A DNA stretch of 6,804 bases from Planctomycetaceae bacterium (GTDB lineage Bacteria; Planctomycetota; Planctomycetia; Pirellulales; Thermoguttaceae): the NCBI GenBank assembly GCA_031261125.1, contig JAISJZ010000112.1, forward strand, positions 1-6,804, given 5' to 3'. Position numbers and translations under genes: made by a program. The notes below the pieces were generated by a model that saw only the letters and a program-made list of their open reading frames with translations, did no database searches and was not told the DNA's origin. Positions 1 through 5,057 of this stretch are shown piece after piece; positions within the stretch are counted from its first letter, which is position 1; each line of letters opens with the position of its first letter.

Positions 1-1144
1 CTGCCAGAGTATCTGCCGTTTCACCGCTCTGGGTCAATGCGAACAGCAGTGTGTTTTTGTCCAACGGCGGGTTCCGGTAGCGCAGTTCACTGGCATATTC
101 TACTTCGACAGGAATCCGCGACAGCATTTCGATTTGATATTCGCCGACGAGTGAAGCGTGCCAACTTGTGCCGCACGCCGTCATCATAATTCGTTGTACG
201 GAAAGGAGTTGCGCCGCCGACAGGTTTAAGCCGCCGAACTTTGCCGTTGCCGAATCGTAATCAAACCGCCCCCGTAAAGTGTTGCGAACTGCCTCCGGCT
301 GCTCGAAAATCTCTTTGAGCATATAATGTTCAAAACCGCCCTTGTCAACCTGCGACGGGTCAATGTCAAGGACTTCAATGCGGGGTTGAACGGTGCCGGT
401 GTCCCGATGATGCAGCGAGTAATCTGAAGCCGTGAAACACACAACCTCGTGGTCGGACAGCGTAATAATCCGGTCAGTATAACCGGCAAGCGTTGCCGCA
501 TCGCTGGTGAGAAAACTTTCGCCTTTGCCGATGCCGAAAATCAACGGACTTCCGAACTTCGCCCCGACCATTATATCGGGATAATCCCGGAACAGGATGG
601 CAAGCCCGTAGGTGCCGTGCAACTGCGACAGCGTTAAATTGACAACACGAAGAATTAAGTCCTCCGCTGAAAGAGTTTTGGATTCTTCTTTTGCTTGTTC
701 TTCTTTCAGGTAGAACGCTAAGAGATGAGTAATGGACTCCGTGTCGGTTTGAGTGGTAAACCGGATCCCTTTCTTCTGCAATTCGTTTTTGACGGTCTGG
801 TAATTTTCGATAACGCCGTTATGCACAACGGCAACAGCACCGTCGAAACTGATATGCGGATGAGCGTTTTCTTTTGTCGGTAAGCCGTGCGTTGCCCAGC
901 GGGTATGCCCGATACCGGAAAAAACGCCGTTTAGCCCGGCCGCTTGCAACGGTTGGAGTTGCTCTTGAACAAGTTTGTCCAGAACGTCGATACGACCGGG
1001 CGTTTTGACACAGCGGATTTTTTTGTTGCTGTCGTTCACGGCAACGCCTGCGCTGTCATAACCGCGGTATTCGAGCATCCGCAGTCCGCGAATCAGAAAA
1101 TCAACCGGAGGTTGAGAACCGATGTAACCGACAATTCCGCACAT
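1..1144 (-). CDS. glmS: Glutamine--fructose-6-phosphate aminotransferase (isomerizing), N-terminal 381 residues, 3' end off the left edge
   Basis: GlmS converts fructose-6-phosphate and glutamine to glucosamine-6-phosphate, the first step toward UDP-GlcNAc, in the cytoplasm. The reading frame starts at ATG 1144 with MCGIVGYIG, so Cys2 becomes the N-terminal nucleophile of the class II glutamine amidotransferase domain once Met is removed. Further family motifs are RGYDSAG (27-33), GHTRWATHG (79-87), the oxyanion-hole HNG (108-110) and TQTDTES (131-137). The linker KGGFEHYMLKEIFEQPEA (268-285) leads into the first SIS sugar-isomerase domain, with TACGTSWHA (322-330) and LTQSGETADTL (370-380). 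The family is about 600-620 residues, so some 230 residues, including the second SIS domain, lie outside the window. A slightly long Glu/Lys-rich stretch at about 147-163 lies within the amidotransferase domain. It follows fba by 55 bases on the same strand, but an intrinsic terminator fills that gap. No Shine-Dalgarno is visible; the bases before ATG are a T-run and CCACT. The start is fixed by the need for Cys at position 2. Identification is very secure. Confidence 0.97.
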   Translation of the reverse strand, partial: MCGIVGYIGSQPPVDFLIRGLRMLEYRGYDSAGVAVNDSNKKIRCVKTPGRIDVLDKLVQEQLQPLQAAGLNGVFSGIGHTRWATHGLPTKENAHPHISFDGAVAVVHNGVIENYQTVKNELQKKGIRFTTQTDTESITHLLAFYLKEEQAKEESKTLSAEDLILRVVNLTLSQLHGTYGLAILFRDYPDIMVGAKFGSPLIFGIGKGESFLTSDAATLAGYTDRIITLSDHEVVCFTASDYSLHHRDTGTVQPRIEVLDIDPSQVDKGGFEHYMLKEIFEQPEAVRNTLRGRFDYDSATAKFGGLNLSAAQLLSVQRIMMTACGTSWHASLVGEYQIEMLSRIPVEVEYASELRYRNPPLDKNTLLFALTQSGETADTLA

Positions 1145-1149
1145 AGTGG

Positions 1150-1182
1150 AAAAAAGATAAAAAAGGCGGGAAAAGTCCCGCC
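1150..1182 (-). terminator. Intrinsic terminator after fba, directly before glmS
   Basis: Read on the minus strand this is a perfect 7-bp stem GGCGGGA/TCCCGCC (arms 1176-1182 and 1165-1171) with a 4-nt loop. It is followed at once by six T, then ATC, then six more T (1164 down to 1150). This is the textbook layout of a Rho-independent terminator. It starts 17 bases after the fba stop codon and its T-run ends five bases before the glmS ATG, so it also occupies the position where a glmS ribosome binding site would be. Some glmS mRNA must either read through it or begin upstream of it. Confidence 0.85.
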
Positions 1183-1199
1183 GCTAACGATGTGTAATT

Positions 1200-2213
1200 T
1201 TAATGTCCGCAACAGCAGCAACCGCTCTTTTTCTGCTGGAGCGATGCGCGGCAACCTTCGAGTTGTCCCGTGCTGCCGAGTTTGCCGTTTTTGTGAATGA
1301 TGTACTCGGCATACGCCTGCATAAATTCCTTGCCTGCCGGACGCAAATCGAAATCTTCCGGCTTGTCGCGGAAATGTTCACGATGAATGGCACACCAAAC
1401 GAGCCGTCCGTCCGTGTCGATGTTGATTTTCGTAACACCGAGTTTCGCTGCGGGTAAATACTGGTCTTCGTTCACGCCGCTTGCATCTTTCAATTTTCCG
1501 CCGGCGTTGTTGATACGCTGTACCCATTCGTGCGGAACACTGGACGAACCGTGCATCACGAGCGGGAAATTCGCCGGAACGGCTTTCTGAATCTGTTCGA
1601 GAACGTCGAAATGCAAACCCTGTTTGCCGGAGAACTTAAATGCTCCGTGCGACGTTCCAATCGCGACGGCAAGCGAGTCCACGCCGGTTTTCGCGATAAA
1701 TTCAGCGGCTTGGGCGGGGTCGGTCAACTTTACGCTGCCGACAACGTCTTCTTCAACGCCGCCGAGTTGTCCGAGTTCCGATTCGACAACGATACCTTTG
1801 GCGTGGGCTTTGTCAACGACCCGCTTCGTGATTTCGATGTTCTTGGCGAACTCTTCGTGAGAAGCGTCAATCATCACACTGCTGTAAAAACCGCTGTCAA
1901 TGCAGTCGTAGCACGCTTCTTCGGTACCGTGGTCAAGGTGAACGGCGAAGACCGCTTCGGGGAACACAACATCAGCGGAGCGGATGAGTCCTTCGAGAAA
2001 CCGTTTGTCCGTGTAGGAGCGTGCGCCGCGGCTGATTTGAATGATGAACGGAGCGGACTTGCTGTTGTCGGTCGGGTCTTCGTTCTTGACGGTTTTACCG
2101 AGGTTGCCGCGGAACAAACCAACGATTTGTTCGAGGTTGTTGATGTTGTACGCCCCGATGGCATATTTGCCGTAAGCGTGTTTGAACAGGTCTTTCGTGG
2201 TAACGATGGACAT
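1200..2213 (-). CDS. fba: Class II (zinc-dependent) fructose-1,6-bisphosphate aldolase with a Cys-rich C-terminal tail
   Basis: This 337-residue enzyme reversibly cleaves fructose-1,6-bisphosphate to dihydroxyacetone phosphate and glyceraldehyde-3-phosphate in glycolysis and gluconeogenesis. Class II signatures are present in order: YAIGAYNINNLEQ (17-29), HLDHGTEEACYDCIDSGF (92-109) with the catalytic Asp94 and zinc ligand His95, ESELGQLGG (144-152), GTSHGAFK (186-193) with His189, MHGSSSVP (220-227) with His221, and KINIDTDGR (262-270), the phosphate-binding strand. The sequence resembles the 300-340-residue branch found in Bacteroidota and Planctomycetota rather than the E. coli FbaA type (from memory). 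The usual end of that branch, around GSxGK, is matched at about 313-317. Here about 20 more residues follow, ending in GCCCCGH. ATG 2213 is chosen because family homology begins within the first ten residues. No Shine-Dalgarno is visible upstream. A candidate extended -10 promoter lies at 2272-2280 and a strong terminator follows, so fba may form its own transcript. Confidence 0.96.
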   Translation of the reverse strand: MSIVTTKDLFKHAYGKYAIGAYNINNLEQIVGLFRGNLGKTVKNEDPTDNSKSAPFIIQISRGARSYTDKRFLEGLIRSADVVFPEAVFAVHLDHGTEEACYDCIDSGFYSSVMIDASHEEFAKNIEITKRVVDKAHAKGIVVESELGQLGGVEEDVVGSVKLTDPAQAAEFIAKTGVDSLAVAIGTSHGAFKFSGKQGLHFDVLEQIQKAVPANFPLVMHGSSSVPHEWVQRINNAGGKLKDASGVNEDQYLPAAKLGVTKINIDTDGRLVWCAIHREHFRDKPEDFDLRPAGKEFMQAYAEYIIHKNGKLGSTGQLEGCRASLQQKKSGCCCCGH

Positions 2214-2242
2214 AGGAAAAAATGGGTAGCAGGTAAGTCAGC

Positions 2243-2262
2243 CGGTTTTCCTCTGGAAACCG
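2243..2262 (-). other. Hairpin in the fba 5' leader
   Basis: CGGTTT (2243-2248) and AAACCG (2257-2262) form a 6-bp stem that can extend inwards through CC/GG with one bulged T, leaving a 3-nt loop. If transcription starts about seven bases below the -10 box at 2272-2277, the hairpin sits at the extreme 5' end of the fba mRNA. That position suits an mRNA-stabilising 5' stem, but no function can be read from the sequence. There is no T-run after it, so it is not a terminator. Confidence 0.4.
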
Positions 2263-2271
2263 CGTGCCGCC

Positions 2272-2280
2272 ATTATAACA
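2272..2280 (-). promoter_or_regulatory. Candidate extended -10 promoter for fba
   Basis: On the minus strand this reads TGTTATAAT, a perfect sigma-70 TATAAT (2272-2277) preceded by TG at the extended -10 position. No good -35 lies at 16-18 bp spacing; the best is TTTAAT (2294-2299), which is weak, but extended -10 promoters often do without. Transcription would start near 2265, giving a leader of about 50 nt before the ATG at 2213. The site lies in the 110-base gap between cimA and fba, where a promoter would be expected. Confidence 0.5.
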
Positions 2281-2285
2281 CAAAC

Positions 2286-2304
2286 GGGGCGGGATTAAAG
2301 CCCC
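2286..2304 (-). terminator. Weak hairpin after cimA, possible terminator
   Basis: GGGGC (2286-2290) and GCCCC (2300-2304) make a 5-bp all-G/C stem around a 9-nt loop, 19 bases after the cimA stop codon. On the minus strand it is followed by GTTTGTGTT, which is T-rich but not a clean run. It could end the manA-cimA transcript weakly just before the fba promoter. The fba -10 box lies only eight bases beyond it. Confidence 0.3.
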
Positions 2305-2313
2305 CTGCTGTCA

Positions 2314-2341
2314 AGCCGTCCGGCTAAATGTCTTTATTCAG
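2314..2341 (-). repeat. Copy 1 of a three-copy hairpin-like repeat
   Basis: The minus strand carries CTGAAT, six bases, then ATTTAGCCGGACGGCT. The second part is the 16-base core shared with the copies at 4996-5033 and 6458-6496. CTGAAT can pair with ATTTAG (one G-U pair), and AGCCG/CGGCT forms a second inverted repeat with a 2-base centre. The copy overlaps the end of cimA: its left half encodes the last residues (L-N-K-D-I) and the TAG inside ATTTAG is the stop codon. Confidence 0.5.
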
Positions 2342-3883
2342 TTTATACTCGATACTGTCCGCTAACGCAATCCAACTTGCTTCAATCACATTCTCGCTCG
2401 CCCCAATCGTTCCCCACGTCCCGTCTTTATCCGCACTGTCAATTACGACCCGCACCGCCGCCTCCGTCGCCGCCTCGGAATTCACGACGCGAACCTTAAA
2501 ATCAACCAAGTGCATCTCTGCTAACGCCGGATACAACGGTTCCAACGCCTTCCGCATCGCTGCATTTAACGCACTGACCGGTCCGTCGCCCTCAGCAACT
2601 TCATAACGCACTTCTCCGTTGATTTGCAGTTTCACATTCGCCACCGTTACTAACACCCCGTCTTCGTCCGCCTGAACGTAAACGTGATAGCCGATCCGCT
2701 TGAAATGTTCCCGATAAGTATCCGTACATTTGCGGACTATCAAACCGAAAGAACCGTCCGCCGTTTCGTATTGATAACCCTTGTTCTCTTTGCATACCAC
2801 TTCGGCAAGAATCTTTTCAATCGTTTCGCTGCCCAGTTGTAAATTCAGCCGCTTTGTTTTCGCCGCGATGTTCGACCGCCCCGCCAGTTCGCTGATAAGA
2901 ATCCGCCGCTGATTGCCGATGCTTTCCGGTGCGATGTGTTCATACGATGCCGTGTTCCGGGCAATACCGCTGACGTGCATCCCGCCCTTGTGAGCAAACG
3001 CGCTTTTACCGACAAACGGACTATTGTTCGGTATCTGCCAGTTAAGCATTTCATAGACGTACCGGGACAATTCCGTCAGACCGGCAATCGCGCCGTGTTT
3101 CAAAACGGAGAATTCCCCTTTCCGTTTCAACGCCAAGTTGGCAGCAATGGTAATCAAATCGGCATTGCCGCAGCGTTCGCCGACCCCGTTGATTGTTCCC
3201 TGTACCAGCGAAGCACCGGCATCAACAGCGGCAAGCGAATTGGCAACGGCAAGCCCGCAGTCATTATGAGTGTGAATACCGACGGCAGTTGGCAGTGAGA
3301 GGGCAGCGCGGACACCGGCGGCAATTAAGTCCGGCATCGAACCGCCGTTCGTGTCGCACAACGACAGCATTTCCGCACCGGCTTCGGTCGCTGTTTTCAG
3401 CACTTGCAGCGAATAATCGGGTTCATCTTTCCATCCGTCGAAAAAATGTTCTGCATCGAAAAATACCCGCCGGTTGTGTTTACGGAAAAATTTCACCGTT
3501 TCGGCAATCATTGCCAAATTTTCGTCCAACTTTGCATTAAGCACTTCGGCAACCTGAAATGCCGAGGACTTGCCGACGACGGTAATTATTTCAGAGCGGG
3601 AATCAACCAGAGAAAGGATACCGTCATCTTTGTCAGGTTTTAAGCCCTTGCGGCGTGTCATTCCGAAGGCGCAAACTTTTGCCGAAGTAAGCGGGTTGGC
3701 GTAAACGTGTTGAAAAAACTGCGCATCTTTTTCGTTGGAACCGGGAAAGCCGCCTTCGATGTAATCGAAGCCGAGGGAATCAAGTTTTTGGGCGAACAGG
3801 ATTTTATCTTGCAGCGAAAAACTAACGCCTTCGGCTTGGGAACCGTCGCGCAGCGTGGTATCGTAAAGTTGAATGGTACGCAT
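2324..3883 (-). CDS. cimA: (R)-citramalate synthase, LeuA/HMGL family
   Basis: CimA condenses pyruvate with acetyl-CoA to citramalate, the threonine-independent route to 2-oxobutanoate and isoleucine. The 519 residues match the usual length of the CimA subfamily (about 520-540). The N-terminal HMGL-like TIM barrel shows LYDTTLRDG (6-14) with catalytic Arg12 and metal ligand Asp13, YIEGGFPGSN (41-50), metal-binding HTHND (204-208), GTINGVGERCGNADL (229-243) and HKGGMH (298-303). The C-terminal LeuA-type regulatory domain, from about residue 385, ends in KVRVVN, then DGTWGTIGASENVIEASW (487-504), ALADSIEYKL. This last block is typical of citramalate synthases of the Geobacter/Leptospira/archaeal kind and separates them from isopropylmalate and homocitrate synthases. 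ATG 3883 fits because the family begins with the strand leading to LYDTTLRDG. The upstream sequence has no Shine-Dalgarno. It starts 19 bases after manA on the same strand, so co-transcription is likely. The C-terminal domain suggests feedback inhibition by isoleucine (family knowledge). Confidence 0.93.
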   Translation of the reverse strand: MRTIQLYDTTLRDGSQAEGVSFSLQDKILFAQKLDSLGFDYIEGGFPGSNEKDAQFFQHVYANPLTSAKVCAFGMTRRKGLKPDKDDGILSLVDSRSEIITVVGKSSAFQVAEVLNAKLDENLAMIAETVKFFRKHNRRVFFDAEHFFDGWKDEPDYSLQVLKTATEAGAEMLSLCDTNGGSMPDLIAAGVRAALSLPTAVGIHTHNDCGLAVANSLAAVDAGASLVQGTINGVGERCGNADLITIAANLALKRKGEFSVLKHGAIAGLTELSRYVYEMLNWQIPNNSPFVGKSAFAHKGGMHVSGIARNTASYEHIAPESIGNQRRILISELAGRSNIAAKTKRLNLQLGSETIEKILAEVVCKENKGYQYETADGSFGLIVRKCTDTYREHFKRIGYHVYVQADEDGVLVTVANVKLQINGEVRYEVAEGDGPVSALNAAMRKALEPLYPALAEMHLVDFKVRVVNSEAATEAAVRVVIDSADKDGTWGTIGASENVIEASWIALADSIEYKLNKDI

Positions 3884-3902
3884 AACAAAGGATAGAGATA
3901 GA

Positions 3903-4982
3903 TTAAATGAACTTAACAGTTACATCGAGTAATACCGTGTTTTTTTTCTGTTCCGGCACCCAACGAATATACTGGCAAACGGCAGGAATCAGCAGCGTAT
4001 CACCGCGATTTAACGTTTCAATGCCGTCCGGGTCGGCTGCCCGACCGGAAACGACCGATTCCGCAAACCGCCGTCCCGCCGTAAAAACAGCATCGGCACT
4101 CCCTTCCAAGACCGTCCAAATATGGCACCGTTCGTCATTGTTCCACAGTATCGGTTTGTCCAGCGTCCATCGGTCAAGAGAAAACCAAGGAGAGTCAAGC
4201 ATTTGTTCACAGTGCTTGTGTTTCGCTCTAACGGGCTGTTCGGTTCTGATGGGGAACGTCGGCGTATGAATGGACTGAATTCCGGGTTCCAAATGCAATT
4301 CCCGCGGATTGCCGTTCGCGTCAAGCCGATTCCAGTCAAAAAGGCGGAATGTCAAATCGCTGACCGTTTGCACTTCCGCAACAAGAATTCCCGCCCCCAA
4401 AGCGTGAACTGTTCCCGCCGGTATGAAAAAACAATCGCCCTTTCGGACATTAACGCGGTTCAAAAATTTTTCCCAGTTTCCCTGACGGATTTGTTGCTCC
4501 AATTCCTCTTTACTTTATTTCCTGCCGGTACCGAGATACAGAAAACTGTCCGGTTCGGCTTCAGCAACGAGCCAGCACTCGTTCTTTTCGTTATCGTTTA
4601 ACTGCAATTTTTCGATGGTTTCAATGTCGGGATGAACCTGCACGGACAGCGTTTGTTTCGCGTCGAGATACTTAAACAACAGCGGAAACTGTTTCGGCGG
4701 TACATCGGAATTTACTGTTTCTTGTCCGAAAAGTTTGGTCGGGGCATACTGAACAATGTCGTTGAGCGTTGTACCGCGGAGTTGACCGTTTTTCACAACA
4801 CTCTGTCCGTGCGGATGGTCGGTAACTTCCCACGACTCGGCAGTACAGTCCGCTTCCGAATTCATCGAACGGTTGAACAATTCCTTCAACCGGCTGCCGC
4901 CCCAGAGGTAATGTTTATAAACCGGTTCAAAACGAAATGGATACAGCGGATTAGTTTGAAAAAAATCCGAAAGACCGGACAT
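3903..4982 (-). pseudogene. manA: Mannose-6-phosphate isomerase, class I, interrupted by one in-frame UAA
   Basis: Class I ManA interconverts mannose-6-phosphate and fructose-6-phosphate through a zinc ion in a cupin fold. ATG 4982 opens MSGLSDFF, then YPFRFEPVYKHYLWGGSRL (14-32), a typical start. Zinc ligands are seen as Gln115 and His117 in SVQVHPD (113-119) and Glu135 in KNECW (133-137). The frame then meets TAA at 4515-4517 (codon 156). It continues in the same frame with SKEELEQQIRQG, FFIPAGTVHALGAGI (185-199, His193 as fourth zinc ligand), and TFRLFDWNR (211-219, with the active-site Arg), to a TAA at 3903-3905. Read through, the product is 359 residues, a normal length. The stop sits between the YxG strand and the EE-L-E helix, where homologues have G-V-T or similar, without any gain or loss of bases. 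The 155-residue product would lack His193 and the Arg, so neither half holds a full active site. It could be a recent pseudogene, a base-call error, or readthrough. Upstream ATGs in frame (up to 5189) overlap the kinase gene and are rejected. Confidence 0.85.
4515..4517 (-). other. In-frame UAA stop codon inside manA
   Basis: On the minus strand the codons run GGC AGG AAA TAA AGT AAA GAG GAA TTG. The frame before and after the TAA is the same, so this is a nonsense change, not a frameshift. TTA (Leu) or AAA/CAA/GAA would each need one base change to give TAA. The only nearby alternative start, TTG at 4502, has GAGG just two bases before it, too close for a usual ribosome binding site, and lies after the first three zinc ligands. 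Confidence 0.9.
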
Positions 4983-5010
4983 TGAAAATAAATGATGAAT
5001 AATATAGTAT
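4982..5010 (+). promoter_or_regulatory. Candidate promoter for the kinase gene in the divergent manA/kinase gap
   Basis: TTGAAA (4982-4987) and TAGTAT (5005-5010) are separated by 17 bases and match the sigma-70 boxes at five and four of six positions. Transcription would start near 5017, leaving a leader of about 37 nt. On the other strand TATATT (5001-5006) is a five-of-six -10 candidate for manA, but no -35 box is recognisable at the right distance. The 71-base gap is the only place for both promoters, and the boxes overlap, so the two genes may compete for polymerase. Confidence 0.35.
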
Positions 5011-5033
5011 TTAGCCGAACGGCTGCACCGCCG
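4996..5033 (+). repeat. Copy 2 of the hairpin-like repeat, in the divergent promoter region
   Basis: TGAATA (4996-5001), seven bases, then ATTTAGCCGAACGGCT (5009-5024) and TGCACCGCCG to 5033. Positions 5007-5033 match 6470-6496 at 24 of 27 bases, with differences at 5018, 5023 and 5027. TGAATA can pair with TATTTA through one G-U pair, as in the other copies, and AGCCG/CGGCT (5013-5017, 5020-5024) forms a second inverted repeat. It overlaps the candidate -10 boxes of both divergent genes. Confidence 0.55.
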
Positions 5034-5043
5034 CTTACCGAAA

Positions 5044-5057
5044 ACATTGTACAATGT
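5044..5057. promoter_or_regulatory. Perfect 14-bp palindrome over the kinase start codon
   Basis: ACATTGT followed directly by ACAATGT is a perfect two-fold symmetric site with no spacer. The ATG of the kinase (5054-5056) lies in its right half. It could be an operator for a dimeric regulator, or an mRNA self-pairing element that masks the start codon, but no matching regulator is present in the window. A chance origin is possible. Confidence 0.3.

Noticed and set aside
1145..1199. A glmS ribozyme or riboswitch before glmS
   Set aside because: The 55-base gap is too short for the glmS ribozyme and is accounted for by the terminator hairpin and T-runs.
944..1300. 118-codon open frame on the plus strand across the glmS-fba junction
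   Set aside because: It overlaps the coding start of glmS and the end of fba in antisense, runs through the terminator hairpin and has no domain character.
2309..2314. TTGACA on the minus strand as the -35 box for fba
   Set aside because: It is a perfect match but lies 31 bases from the TATAAT box, far from the usual 16-18.
1530..2327. 265-codon open frame on the plus strand
   Set aside because: It lies antisense to fba, which has full class II aldolase motifs; the antisense product shows no recognisable domain and is a shadow of fba codon bias.
2318..2600. Isopropylmalate synthase (leuA) instead of cimA
   Set aside because: The SENVIEASWIALADSIEYKL-type C-terminus and the LYDTTLRDGSQAEG start match citramalate synthases rather than LeuA.
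3903..4502. A separate functional gene starting at TTG 4502
   Set aside because: It lacks three of the four zinc ligands, has a badly spaced GAGG and simply continues the manA frame after the stop.
4500..4530. Frameshift as the cause of the manA break
   Set aside because: The conserved sequence before and after the TAA is in the same frame and the spacing fits the family, so a base substitution explains it.
4122..4601. 159-codon plus-strand frame
   Set aside because: Antisense to manA, whose minus-strand sequence is clearly conserved.
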